Assembly (NCBI RefSeq): GCF_014189535.1
Contig: NZ_CP050308.1
Span: forward strand, 1,736,001 to 1,800,000
DNA: 64,000 nucleotides
Reading direction: 5' to 3'
From: Rhizobium lusitanum
GTDB taxonomy: Bacteria > Pseudomonadota > Alphaproteobacteria > Rhizobiales > Rhizobiaceae
Positions within the stretch are counted from its first letter, which is position 1. Every line of letters begins with the position of its first letter. Shown here piece after piece: positions 26,408-34,965 of the stretch. The notes under the pieces are model-generated. The model was not told where the DNA came from, ran no database searches, and worked only from the letters and a program-made list of their open reading frames with translations. The position numbers and the translations under genes were made by a program.

Positions 26408-27202
26408 GTGACCATTGAAGACGAGAGCGATCGATATCGCGCCCCGGCGCTGGACAAGGGCCTCGATATTCTGGAGCTGCTGGCGCGCATCGATGGCGGG
26501 CTGACACAGGCGGAAATCGCCAAGGCGCTCGGCAAGAGCCCGAACGAATTCTACCGCATGCTCGACCGGCTGGTGCGGCGCGGCTACGTGCAGCGGCAGG
26601 ACGGCGACCGCTTCTATCTGACGCTCAAGCTCTTCGGCCTGGCGCATTACCACGCGCCGGTGCGCCGGCTCGTTTCCTTCGCCACGCCGCTGATGCGCGA
26701 ATTCTCCAACCGCGCCGAACAGGCCTGCCATCTGGCGATTTTCGATCGCGGCTCCGTCGTGGTCATCGCCCAGCAGGATTCGCCGACCTATTGGGGCATC
26801 TCGATCCGCGTCGGCGCCCAGATTAACCTGTTCAACACCGGCTCCGGCCATATCCTGCTGGCCTTCCGCGACGAAAAGCAGCGCCAGATGATGATCAACG
26901 AGCAGCGCCGCCAGCAGGACGAGGAGAACGACCAACCACCGGCCGATCTCGACGACAGGCTGCGGGTACTCCGCGACAAGGGATTCGAGACCATGGACAG
27001 CTTGCAGACCAACGGCGTGCGCAATATCTCCGCGCCGATCCTGGCCATGGACGGCAATGCGCTGGCCGCACTCACCTGCCCCTATATCCAACCGGTCAAT
27101 CCCAACGCGCCAACCTATGATCAGGTCATCGACTATGTGCGGGAAGCGGCGAAGCAGATTTCCGAAACCGTGGTCGGCACAGTGGATACCAGCGAGCTAT
27201 AA
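26408..27202 (+). CDS. IclR family transcriptional regulator
   Basis: A 264-aa regulator with an N-terminal winged HTH (ALDKGLDILELLARIDGGLT, then LTQAEIAKALGKSPNEFYRM) and a C-terminal IclR effector domain from about residue 85. The GTG at 26408 has GAGAGG 6 nt upstream. An ATG at 26384 lacks a ribosome site and would overlap the putative operator, so GTG is preferred. It diverges from the ABC transporter/dehydratase operon and is followed 63 bp later by the lactonase-MaoC-CoA-transferase genes. It is therefore the likely local regulator, with a pathway sugar acid as a possible effector. Confidence 0.9.
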   Translation: MTIEDESDRYRAPALDKGLDILELLARIDGGLTQAEIAKALGKSPNEFYRMLDRLVRRGYVQRQDGDRFYLTLKLFGLAHYHAPVRRLVSFATPLMREFSNRAEQACHLAIFDRGSVVVIAQQDSPTYWGISIRVGAQINLFNTGSGHILLAFRDEKQRQMMINEQRRQQDEENDQPPADLDDRLRVLRDKGFETMDSLQTNGVRNISAPILAMDGNALAALTCPYIQPVNPNAPTYDQVIDYVREAAKQISETVVGTVDTSEL

Positions 27203-27265
27203 TTTTTATTTGAATAAACTATTCTTCTGTGAGTATATGTTGGCCAGCATGATGGGAGGATCGCC

Positions 27266-28102
27266 ATGCTTTTCGATAGCCACCTGCACATCGTCGACCG
27301 CGAGAAACTTGGATATCCCTGGCTGGAAGGGGCCGGCGCGCTAAACCGCGACAACCTTTACGAGGACTATGCCCGCGAAGCGCATCGCTGCGGGATTACC
27401 GACACACTGCATATGGAAGTCGATGTCGCAGAGAGCGATATCGAGCGGGAAACGGACTATGTCAAAGGCTTGAGTCAAAAGCCCGGCAGCCTGCTCCGCG
27501 GCGCCATCGCCGCCTGCCGCCCCGAAAGCAAGGATTTTCCCGCCTATCTGGAGCGCGTGCTCGCCGACCCCTTCGTCAAGGGGTTCCGTCGCGTGCTGCA
27601 TGTCGTGCCGGATGACGTTTCCGAAGGTGCGCTCTTCCGCGAAAACCTGAAACGGATTGCCGGCACCCGCCTCACCTTCGATCTCTGCGTGCTGCCGCAT
27701 CAGATTTCCAAGGCAATCGCGCTCGCCGACCTCAATCCCGACGTTCAGTTCATTCTCGACCATTGCGGCGTGCCCGCGATCAAGAAGCAGCTCAGCGAGG
27801 TCTGGTCCTCGGGAATAACCGCGATTGCCAGGCGCCCGAATGTCGTCGTCAAGATTTCCGGCATCGTCGCCTATGCCGATCCAGACAGCTGGACCGTCGA
27901 CAGGCTGCAGCCCTTCGTCGAGCATTCGATCGCTAGCTTCGGCTGGGATCGCGTGATCTGGGGCAGCGACTGGCCGGTCTGCACGCTGGGTGGCGGCCTC
28001 TCCACCTGGGTCGCCGCGACGCATGCGCTGATGCAAGGAACAAGCGCCGACGAACGCGCCCGGCTCTATCAGCGCAACGCCAAGCGTCTCTGGTCTCTCT
28101 GA
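27266..28102 (+). CDS. Amidohydrolase family lactonase (L-fuconolactonase/rhamnonolactonase-like)
   Basis: A 278-aa TIM-barrel metal-dependent hydrolase of the COG3618 type. The HLH metal motif is at residues 6-8 (DSHLHIVD), a DHCGVP strand at 165-170, and the conserved GSDWP with the catalytic Asp at 235. Characterised members open sugar 1,4- or 1,5-lactones such as L-fuconolactone. A GGGAGG ribosome site precedes the ATG. In this locus it fits between a Gfo/Idh sugar dehydrogenase and the enolase-type dehydratase. The actual sugar is not determined. Confidence 0.88.
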   Translation: MLFDSHLHIVDREKLGYPWLEGAGALNRDNLYEDYAREAHRCGITDTLHMEVDVAESDIERETDYVKGLSQKPGSLLRGAIAACRPESKDFPAYLERVLADPFVKGFRRVLHVVPDDVSEGALFRENLKRIAGTRLTFDLCVLPHQISKAIALADLNPDVQFILDHCGVPAIKKQLSEVWSSGITAIARRPNVVVKISGIVAYADPDSWTVDRLQPFVEHSIASFGWDRVIWGSDWPVCTLGGGLSTWVAATHALMQGTSADERARLYQRNAKRLWSL

Positions 28103-28133
28103 GCGCCCGGCAACATCACCGAAAGCCCATGCC

Positions 28134-28679
28134 ATGACTGCCACCGTCGGCATTTCCAGCACCCATCCGAAGACCATGCCGGCCGGCCATGCCGATATCC
28201 CCGTCTGGAACTCGGAAAACTGGTTCTATGAGGATTTTGAGATCGGCCACAAGATCCGCTCGCTGCGCCGCACGATCTCCGAAGGTGAATCCCAGCAGTT
28301 CAACGCCCTGGTGCTCGACATGCACCCCTATGTCAGCGACCAGATTTTTGCCGAGACGGAAGGCCTGTTCGGCAAGCGACTGGTGGCCGGCGCTTTCGTC
28401 TTCTCCGCCGGCCTCGGGCTGGTTGCCACCAACTGTATCAACGCCTTTTCCTATGGCTATGACAGGCTGCGCTTCATCAAGCCCACCTTCATCGGCGACA
28501 CGATCTACACCATCCGTACCAACCTGGATAAGCAGCCGAAATACCGGGATCTCGGGCTGATCCGCTCGTCCTATGAGGTCTTCAAGGGCGAAGGCGAGCT
28601 GGTTCTTTACTGCGAGCATATCCAAACCGTGCGCTACAAGGACGGCCGTCCCGCCGACGCTCCTGAATTGAAGGGCTGA
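28134..28679 (+). CDS. MaoC family protein (second copy, catalytic His replaced)
   Basis: A 181-aa MaoC-like hot-dog protein with a 25-residue N-terminal extension compared with the copy at 18741-19193. The two share the block [11 protein letters not shown][KR]-P-x(2)-IGDTI. The canonical hydratase motif GDxNPxHxD reads LDMHPYVSD here (residues 61-69): the Asp is kept (D62), but the catalytic His position is Val67. It may therefore be a non-catalytic partner, bind an acyl-CoA, or use another residue such as H64. It lies 1 bp from the CoA-transferase gene, so the two are co-translated. Confidence 0.85.
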   Translation: MTATVGISSTHPKTMPAGHADIPVWNSENWFYEDFEIGHKIRSLRRTISEGESQQFNALVLDMHPYVSDQIFAETEGLFGKRLVAGAFVFSAGLGLVATNCINAFSYGYDRLRFIKPTFIGDTIYTIRTNLDKQPKYRDLGLIRSSYEVFKGEGELVLYCEHIQTVRYKDGRPADAPELKG

Positions 28680-28680
28680 G

Positions 28681-29847
28681 ATGACCGAGGAACAGAATGA
28701 GGGTTTGCTTGCCGGCATAGTGGTGCTCGATATGAGCCAGTTCCTGGCGGGGCCGATGGCAGCACTTCGGCTCGGCGATCTCGGCGCGCGGGTGATCAAG
28801 GTGGAGCGCCCCGACGGCGGCGATCTTTGTCGCAGGCTCTATCTCAGTGATACCGAGATCGGCGGCGACTCGACGCTGTTCCACGCCATCAATCGCGGCA
28901 AGGAAAGCTTCGCGATCAACATGAAGGACGAGGGCGATCTAGGCGACCTCAGGGTGCTGATCGAAAAGGCCGACGTCATCATCCAGAATTTTCGCCCCGG
29001 GGTCATCGAGCGCCTGGGCCTCGACTATGCCTCAGTCACCGCGATCAATCCGCGCATCGTCTATGGCAGCATCACCGGCTACGGCCCGGACAATGAATGG
29101 CGGCATTTTCCAGGACAAGACCTGCTCGCCCAGGCCCGCTCCGGCGCCATGTGGCTGAATGGCGAGGCCGATGACGGCCCGGTGCCCTTCGGCCTCGCGG
29201 TCGCCGACATGCTGGCCGGCAATCTCATCGTCCAGGGCATTCTCGCCGGCCTCGTGCGGCGCAGCGTCACCGGTCACGGCGTCCATGTCGAAACCAGCCT
29301 GCTTGAAGCGATGATCGATTTTCAGTTCGAGGTGCTGACGACCCATCTCAACGACGGTGGCCGCCTGCCGAAAAAGTCCTCGGTACGCAATGCCCACGCC
29401 TATCTCTCGGCCCCCTACGGCGTCTATCACTGCGCCGACGGCTGGCTGGCGCTCGCCATGACGCCGCTACCAAAACTAGCGCCGCTGCTCGACCTGCCCG
29501 CACTTGCCGATTACACGCCGGACGAAGCCTTTTCCCTGCGCGACGAGATCAAGAGCCTGATTGCCATCCGCCTGCATCAGAAGACGGTGGCAGAATGGCT
29601 CGCCATCCTCGAGCCCGCCGATATCTGGACGACGGAAGTGCTGGATTGGCCGCAGCTGCTCGAAACTGCCGCCTTCCGCCAGCTCGACATGCTGCAAACC
29701 GTGACCCGCGACGACGGCATTTCCGTTCGCACGACGGCAAGCCCGATCCGCGTCAATGGCCAGCGCCATAAAAACGATCTCGCCGCCCCGACGATCGGCA
29801 GCGGCTCAGAGAAGATCCGGGCGGAATTCGCAATCAGCGCCGACTAG
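28681..29847 (+). CDS. CaiB/BaiF CoA-transferase family protein
   Basis: A 388-aa class III CoA-transferase, predicted to move CoA between carboxylic acids. The N-terminal block GIVVLDMSQFLAGPMAALRL, then DLGARVIKVERPDGGD, and the catalytic Asp in FPGQDLLAQARSG (D147) are conserved. The C-terminal swapped domain is present, and the length is normal. It ends the plus-strand arm of the IclR locus. Finding it with sugar dehydratase, lactonase and MaoC genes suggests the sugar-acid product is handled as a CoA thioester. That is inference. Confidence 0.9.
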   Translation: MTEEQNEGLLAGIVVLDMSQFLAGPMAALRLGDLGARVIKVERPDGGDLCRRLYLSDTEIGGDSTLFHAINRGKESFAINMKDEGDLGDLRVLIEKADVIIQNFRPGVIERLGLDYASVTAINPRIVYGSITGYGPDNEWRHFPGQDLLAQARSGAMWLNGEADDGPVPFGLAVADMLAGNLIVQGILAGLVRRSVTGHGVHVETSLLEAMIDFQFEVLTTHLNDGGRLPKKSSVRNAHAYLSAPYGVYHCADGWLALAMTPLPKLAPLLDLPALADYTPDEAFSLRDEIKSLIAIRLHQKTVAEWLAILEPADIWTTEVLDWPQLLETAAFRQLDMLQTVTRDDGISVRTTASPIRVNGQRHKNDLAAPTIGSGSEKIRAEFAISAD

Positions 29848-29864
29848 ACACAGCCAAAGAAAAA

Positions 29865-29890
29865 GCGCGGCCACCCTTCGGTAGCCGCGC
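29865..29890 (-). terminator. Rho-independent terminator of tal
   Basis: GCGCGGC and GCCGCGC arms flank an inner ACC/GGT stem. On the minus strand the hairpin is followed by TTTTTCTTT, a good T tract directly downstream of the transaldolase stop at 29914. It also stands between the convergent CoA-transferase and tal genes. Confidence 0.8.
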
Positions 29891-29913
29891 CTTGTTCATC
29901 TCAGTCCAACTGC

Positions 29914-30879
29914 TTATGCAGCGGCGAGCTGCAGTTCCTTGCTGACCATGGCGCGAAGCGTGCCGAGGTCCTTGGCGAATGCGCGGATGCCTTCGGCGAG
30001 CTTTTCGGTCGCCATTGCATCTTCGTTCATCTGCCAACGATAGGTCTTTTCATCGACGATGATCTTGGCGACGGAGGTCTTGTTTTCCGGCGAGAGCTTG
30101 CGCTCCAGCTTGCCTTCGTCCTTGGCGAGCTCGTCGAGCAGGTTCGGGCTGATCGTCAGGCGATCGCAACCGGCCAGAGCTTCGACTTCGGCAGCACTGC
30201 GGAAGGAGGCGCCCATGACGATCGTCTTGATGTCGTTGGCCTTGTAGTAATTGTAGATTTCGCGAACGGACAGAACGCCCGGATCTTCTTCCGGGGTGTA
30301 GTCCTTGCCGGTCGACTTCTTGTACCAGTCAAGGATACGGCCGACGAAGGGCGAGATCAGAAAGACCTTGGCGTCGGCGCAGGCGACGGCCTGAGCCTTG
30401 CTGAAGAGCAGTGTCAGGTTGCAGTCGATGCCTTCCTTCTGCAGCACTTCCGCGGCACGGATGCCTTCCCAGGTGGAAGCGAGCTTGATCAGGATACGGT
30501 CGCGCTCAATGCCGCGCTCCTTGTAGGCGGCGATGATGGCGCGGGCCTTGGCGAGCGATGCTTCGGTATCGAAGGACAGGTCGGCGTCAACTTCGGTCGA
30601 AACACGGCCGGGAACGAGGCCGGACAGCGCGGAGCCAACGGAGATCGCCAGACGGTCGGCAACCGCAGCGGCAACTGCATCCGGCGTGCCACCCTGCTTC
30701 TTGCCCCAGGCGACGCCTTCCTTGATCGCGTCGGCGAACATCGGCGTGCCCAGCGCCTTCAGGACGATGGTGGGATTGGTCGTGCAGTCGACCGGCTTTA
30801 GACGGGCAACCGCCTCGATGTCACCGGTATCGGCCACGACCGTCGTCATAGCGCGAAGTTGGTCAAGCTTGGATGTCAT
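29914..30879 (-). CDS. tal: Transaldolase
   Basis: A 321-aa cytoplasmic enzyme of the non-oxidative pentose phosphate pathway, transferring a dihydroxyacetone unit through a Schiff-base lysine. The TalB-type motifs are clear: [12 protein letters not shown] near residue 32, the active-site lysine in [30 protein letters not shown] and [12 protein letters not shown]. It is a single gene with its own terminator. Its 5' flank is a 503-bp region shared with the divergent SorC-type regulator, but a regulatory link is not shown. Confidence 0.97.
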   Translation of the reverse strand: MTSKLDQLRAMTTVVADTGDIEAVARLKPVDCTTNPTIVLKALGTPMFADAIKEGVAWGKKQGGTPDAVAAAVADRLAISVGSALSGLVPGRVSTEVDADLSFDTEASLAKARAIIAAYKERGIERDRILIKLASTWEGIRAAEVLQKEGIDCNLTLLFSKAQAVACADAKVFLISPFVGRILDWYKKSTGKDYTPEEDPGVLSVREIYNYYKANDIKTIVMGASFRSAAEVEALAGCDRLTISPNLLDELAKDEGKLERKLSPENKTSVAKIIVDEKTYRWQMNEDAMATEKLAEGIRAFAKDLGTLRAMVSKELQLAAA

Positions 30880-31382
30880 GATACCTATCCTTGTTGAATT
30901 GAGCCCATTGGGTTGGGAAATTTTGACCGGCGATTCCGTCCGGTTCGATGGACGACACGAAGACTGCGAGCGGATCGCGCCGCACTGTCACCCATGCCTC
31001 GGTAACGGCGGAAACAGCGCGATGGTTCCATTTCCGGTGAACGGTCAGAGCCGCGAAGAAACAACTTTCCGGGAACAGCCTTTTCGCCGGATGAGCGCGC
31101 CCTATATGGCTCTCTGCCCGGCCAAGCATTTCCACGGCGCAGCACTTGCACATTGCCCTCCTCGATTGGACAAAGACCGTATTCCTTAGGGCGACTATCA
31201 TCAATCCCGCCGGGAAAAGTCAAGCGACATTTGTGCATTTCAATTGACATAAGTTTCAAGCCATAGAATATCTCCATGCGAAGAGCCGATCTCGCCGCCC
31301 CTGCCATGTGCTACTGCGGCGACCCTGGTTGCCTGCGTTCAATCAAGCAGAATGGGCGGGCGAAAATCTTGCTGGAGGACCT
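30880..31382. promoter_or_regulatory. Divergent intergenic region between tal and SorC-type regulator
   Basis: 503 bp with no convincing gene; short frames across it lack ribosome sites and domain similarity. A TTGACA hexamer lies at 31244-31249 and an AATATC hexamer 17 bp further, giving a weak sigma-70-like promoter for the plus strand. The neighbouring stretch GACATTTGTGCATTTCAATT is AT-rich. Other operator-like structure was not recognised. Confidence 0.3.
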
Positions 31383-32372
31383 GTGGCCAAACTCAGACGC
31401 GGGACACACACTGCCTATTCCGAGACGGCGTCTCTGCGGCTGCGCGCCGCCTGGCTCTACTATAATCAGGGCCTGACACAGAAGGATGTCGCCGAGCAGC
31501 TCGGCATCAGCCGCACCACCGTCATCCGCCTGCTGGACGAGGCGATGCGCCGCAGCGAAGTGCAGATCTGGATCAACGAAGGCATTGATGACTGCGTCGA
31601 ACTGGCGATCAAGCTGGAGCGCATTTACGGGCTGGACGAGGCGATCGTCGTTCCGGCACCCGCCGGTGGCGACGTCAATGCCCAGGCGAAAAGCGTCGGC
31701 CTGGCGCTCGGCCAGTTTCTGACCGAAGCGATCCCCGACAATTACACGATCGGCGTCGGCTGGGGCCGGACGATGACGGCTTCGCTCGCCAGCTTCCGCC
31801 CGCCCCGCCGCGACAATTGCAAGGTGGTCTCGCTGCTCGGCGGCATCGTCGCCGTCCACCAGACCAACCCGATCGACTACACCTGGCGCCTGGCAAGCCA
31901 GCTCGGCGCGGAATGCTATATGTTCCTGGCGCCGCTTCTGGTCGATTCCATCGAGACCAAGCGCAATCTGATCGAAAAATGCGGGCTGGAAGCGATCTAC
32001 CGGCTGGCGGAAAACCTCGATCTCGCCATCGTCAGCTGCGGCGACATCGGTCCGCAATCCACTTCGCTATCCGAAGGCTTCATCTCGAAACGGGAGCTGG
32101 ATCAGCTGATCGAAGCCGGCTGCGTCTGCGACACCATGTTCAATTTCCTCGACGCCCAGGGCAATTCCGTCGACCACCCGATCAACAAGCGCGTCATGTC
32201 CGTCGATCTCGATACGCTGAAGAAGGCCAAGCATATCGTCATCTCCTCCGGCGGCGCACACCGCGCCCAGGCGATCAGCGCCACCATCAAGCGCATCGGC
32301 TGCAACACCCTGATCACCGATGAAAGTGCCGCCAAGGCGTTGTTGCAAATGGCGGTGGCGAAGGCGGCTTGA
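31383..32372 (+). CDS. SorC/DeoR-type sugar-binding transcriptional regulator
   Basis: A 329-aa regulator with an N-terminal HTH (LYYNQGLTQKDVAEQLGISR, then TTVIRLLDEAMRR, about residues 22-55) and a SorC sugar-binding domain (about 70-328). Family features include the effector pocket around GVGWGRTMTAS and the C-terminal HIVISSGGAHRAQAI segment. The GTG at 31383 is 4 nt after GGAGG and gives the family length; an upstream frame lacks similarity. It lies away from any transporter genes, so its target is unknown. The divergent tal gene is the nearest candidate. Confidence 0.88.
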   Translation: MAKLRRGTHTAYSETASLRLRAAWLYYNQGLTQKDVAEQLGISRTTVIRLLDEAMRRSEVQIWINEGIDDCVELAIKLERIYGLDEAIVVPAPAGGDVNAQAKSVGLALGQFLTEAIPDNYTIGVGWGRTMTASLASFRPPRRDNCKVVSLLGGIVAVHQTNPIDYTWRLASQLGAECYMFLAPLLVDSIETKRNLIEKCGLEAIYRLAENLDLAIVSCGDIGPQSTSLSEGFISKRELDQLIEAGCVCDTMFNFLDAQGNSVDHPINKRVMSVDLDTLKKAKHIVISSGGAHRAQAISATIKRIGCNTLITDESAAKALLQMAVAKAA

Positions 32373-32412
32373 GGGCGGCTCGACCATCAGCTGCGAATTC
32401 ATGGAGAGTGCA

Positions 32413-32603
32413 TACCCCCTCTGTCGCTTTCGCGACATCTCCCCCACAAGGGTGGAGATCGTTTGGAATTTGCCGCTACTCGTCTCTAAAACAACAAACC
32501 GCAGCGTCAACAGATTCGATGTTTGCTTGAGGCAGGCAAGCACCACGAGTTACCAATCTCCCCCCTTGTGGGGGAGATGTCACGAAGTGACAGAGGGGGG
32601 GTA
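32413..32603. repeat. Long imperfect inverted repeat (two ~48-bp arms)
   Basis: The arms 32413-32459 and 32556-32603 are nearly exact reverse complements. Each carries an internal small hairpin (GTCGC-TTT-GCGAC-like and GTCAC-TTC-GTGAC-like) and the CTCCCCCACAAGGG-type core. About 96 bp separate them. This is the form of a rhizobial intergenic palindromic or MITE-like element. It lies between the SorC-type gene and the convergent AraC-MGMT gene, with no coding capacity in 32373-32646. Confidence 0.75.
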
Positions 32604-32646
32604 CCAGAGGCGCGGCAAACTCAATGCTGCTCTGTACGCGCAACCC

Positions 32647-33519
32647 TCAAGCCTGCCCCGTTTCCCAGCCGAGCATCGCCCGCTTGCGCGTCAGGCCCCA
32701 GTGATAGCCGGTAAGATCGCCCTTCTTGCCGAGCGCGCGGTGGCAGGGAACGACGAAAGAGACCGGGTTGCGGCCAACAGCCGCGCCGACGGCCCGCATT
32801 GCTGTCGGCTGGCCGATATCCCTGGCAATATCGGAATAGGTGACGGCGCGGCCCATCGGGATCTTCAACAGGCTTTCCCACACCCGCACCTGGAAATCCG
32901 TGCCGATCAGCACCACGCGCAGCGGCTGGTCGCTCGTCCATTTAGACGGCTCGAAAATCCGGGCCGCATAGGGCACGGTCGCCTGCAGGTCCTCGACATA
33001 TTGTGCGTTCGGCCAGCGGCAGGTCATATCCTCCAGGCAGGCCTTCTCATCGCCGGTATCGCTGAAGGCAAGGCCGGCAAGACCACGGTCGGTGACCATG
33101 ATCAGGGCAAGGCCGAACGGCGAGATGTGAAACCCGTAACGAATGACCAGCCCGCCGCCCTTCGCCTTCCATTCGCCGGGCGACATCGCCTCATGCGTAA
33201 CGAAGAGATCGTGCAGCCGGCTTGGACCGGAAAGCCCGACCTCGAACGAGGTTTCGAGCAGTGGCAGATCTTCCTGGCGCAGCAGTCGCTTGGCGTGATC
33301 CAGTGTCACGGCCTGCAGGAAGGCCTTCGGCGACAGGCCGGCCCAGCGGGTAAAGGTCTTCTGCAACTGGGTCGGCGATTGCCCGAGCCTGTCGGCGATC
33401 GCTTCCAGCGACGGCTGGTCGCGATAATCCTCGGTGATGAGTTCGATCACGCGGCGGACGGTATCGTAATCCGGCCCTTCCGGCGTGATGTCTTTCTTCA
33501 ACTGTGCGATGGCATTCAT
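32647..33519 (-). CDS. AraC-HTH / methylated-DNA-protein cysteine methyltransferase fusion (Ada-like)
   Basis: A 290-aa protein. An AraC-type HTH (about residues 20-115) precedes an O6-alkylguanine DNA alkyltransferase domain (about 125-285). The alkyl-accepting cysteine is C259 in FVVPCHR, and GRAVTYSDIARDIGQPTAMR is the DNA-binding wing. The N-terminal zinc methyl-phosphotriester domain of E. coli Ada is missing, so any self-induction would have to differ. The ATG at 33519 follows AAGGAG. It repairs alkylated DNA by suicidal methyl transfer. Neighbours nth and this gene are both DNA-repair genes but are not co-transcribed. Confidence 0.92.
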   Translation of the reverse strand: MNAIAQLKKDITPEGPDYDTVRRVIELITEDYRDQPSLEAIADRLGQSPTQLQKTFTRWAGLSPKAFLQAVTLDHAKRLLRQEDLPLLETSFEVGLSGPSRLHDLFVTHEAMSPGEWKAKGGGLVIRYGFHISPFGLALIMVTDRGLAGLAFSDTGDEKACLEDMTCRWPNAQYVEDLQATVPYAARIFEPSKWTSDQPLRVVLIGTDFQVRVWESLLKIPMGRAVTYSDIARDIGQPTAMRAVGAAVGRNPVSFVVPCHRALGKKGDLTGYHWGLTRKRAMLGWETGQA

Positions 33520-33642
33520 AATCTTTCTCCTTGGAAAGGAGAACACCATGAAGAGAGGACCAAAACCACCCGTTTCTTGCGCAAAGGCTTGATCCCGAAA
33601 AGTGTGAAGCGGTTTTCGGACAAGATCATGCCCGCAAACGAA

Positions 33643-34146
33643 CTATATCCTTTGGGTCACGGTCGCCAGCGCGCGCTTGAAAGCCTTGGCAAAACTCTCG
33701 CGGTCTTCCGGATTGAGGAAGGAGCCGACATCCGTGTCATGGCTTCTGTCGCGGACATGCATCGACACCACGCCGATCTCGCTATGGCGGCGAACAAGGA
33801 AGCGTGTCCAGAAGGGATTGAAGCGATGCTCGATCATGCGCCCCGACGGCGAGAACTTGCGGATCGAGACATCGGTGCGCGACACCGTCACCTCTTCCCG
33901 CACCCGCCCCGAACGGTAATTCAGCCAGAAGGCGCCGTAGAGCAGGAAGAAGTCCGCACCGAAGAAGATGCCGATCGGCCATGCGCCGCGGATGACGAAC
34001 AGGATGCCATAGACCAGGCAGAACGTCCCCATCAACGCCAGCATCACCCTGAACCCCTTTCGCCCCAGGGAGCGATGAGGAAACAATTCGGCGGCAAAAA
34101 CCGGCCTGCTGTTGTCGGCGCCGGGATCGGCGTTGCGTTCCATCAT
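33643..34146 (-). CDS. DUF2244 family membrane protein
   Basis: A 167-aa protein (start uncertain; ATGs at 34170 and 34143 are also possible). The N-terminus is polar. Two adjacent membrane helices follow (MLALMGTFCLVYGILFVI and PIGIFFGADFFLLYGAFWL), then a soluble beta-rich domain with REEVTVSRTDVSIRKFSPSG and FNPFWTRFLVRR. This is the DUF2244 layout, an alphaproteobacterial integral membrane family of unknown function. Its 5' end abuts the divergent nth gene so closely that the promoters must overlap the coding starts. Confidence 0.8.
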   Translation of the reverse strand: MMERNADPGADNSRPVFAAELFPHRSLGRKGFRVMLALMGTFCLVYGILFVIRGAWPIGIFFGADFFLLYGAFWLNYRSGRVREEVTVSRTDVSIRKFSPSGRMIEHRFNPFWTRFLVRRHSEIGVVSMHVRDRSHDTDVGSFLNPEDRESFAKAFKRALATVTQRI

Positions 34147-34168
34147 GGGTCTTGAGTATAGGTCGTTC

Positions 34169-34948
34169 ATGGCAAACCCCAAGATCAAATCCAGCGCCCA
34201 AAACATGAAAAAGTCAAATGCGACCGCAAGCCTCAAGCCGGCTTTCAAGTGTCCCTACTCCAAGGCTGAGTTGGAGCAGATTTTCCGCCGCTTCTCCATT
34301 CAGCGGCCGGAGCCGAAGGGGGAATTGGAGCACGTCAATCCCTTCACCCTCGTTGTCGCCGTGGCTCTCTCGGCGCAGGCGACCGATGTCGGCGTCAACA
34401 AGGCGACCCGCGCCCTCTTCGCCGCCGCCGACACGCCGCAGAAGATGCTCGATCTCGGCGAAGACCGCATCCGCGACTATATCAAGACGATCGGCCTTTA
34501 CCGCAACAAGGCAAAGAACGTCGTGGCGCTGTCGGAAAAGCTGATCACGAACTTCGGCGGCGAAGTGCCGCGAACCCGCGAGGAACTGATGACGCTGCCG
34601 GGCGTCGGCCGCAAGACCGCCAACGTGGTGATGTCGATGGCCTTCGGTGAAGCGACGCTCGCTGTCGACACCCATGTTTTCCGCATCGCCAACCGCCTGC
34701 TGCTGGCGCCCGGCAAGACGCCGGACGAGGTCGAGCAACGGCTATTGAAGGTGATCCCGGATCAATATCTCTACCACGCGCATCACTGGCTGATCCTGCA
34801 CGGGCGCTATGTCTGCAAGGCGCGAAAGCCGGAATGCGAGCGCTGCGTCATTGCCGACCTCTGTCGCTCACCGGAAAAGATCTGCGATGTGCCGGCACCA
34901 CTGGTCGAGCTACCGCAGCAGCTGATCACCGCAGAGGCCGCCGATTAG
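34169..34948 (+). CDS. nth: Endonuclease III (DNA glycosylase/AP lyase)
   Basis: A 259-aa base-excision repair enzyme that removes oxidised pyrimidines. The helix-hairpin-helix LPGVGRKTANVV contains the catalytic Lys, and the catalytic Asp is in LAVDTHVFRIANR. The four [4Fe-4S] cysteines follow the C-x6-C-x2-C-x5-C spacing in CKARKPECERCVIADLC. Two in-frame ATGs (34169, 34205) precede the conserved core; 34169 is chosen, leaving a 30-residue basic extension common in rhizobia. Divergent from the DUF2244 gene. Confidence 0.95.
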   Translation: MANPKIKSSAQNMKKSNATASLKPAFKCPYSKAELEQIFRRFSIQRPEPKGELEHVNPFTLVVAVALSAQATDVGVNKATRALFAAADTPQKMLDLGEDRIRDYIKTIGLYRNKAKNVVALSEKLITNFGGEVPRTREELMTLPGVGRKTANVVMSMAFGEATLAVDTHVFRIANRLLLAPGKTPDEVEQRLLKVIPDQYLYHAHHWLILHGRYVCKARKPECERCVIADLCRSPEKICDVPAPLVELPQQLITAEAAD

Positions 34949-34965
34949 GGTAGCGACCGCAGCAG

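Noticed and set aside
32320..34155. A 600-codon plus-strand frame opposite the AraC-MGMT and DUF2244 genes
   Set aside because: It crosses the inverted repeat and two recognised minus-strand genes, and has no ribosome site or recognisable domain.
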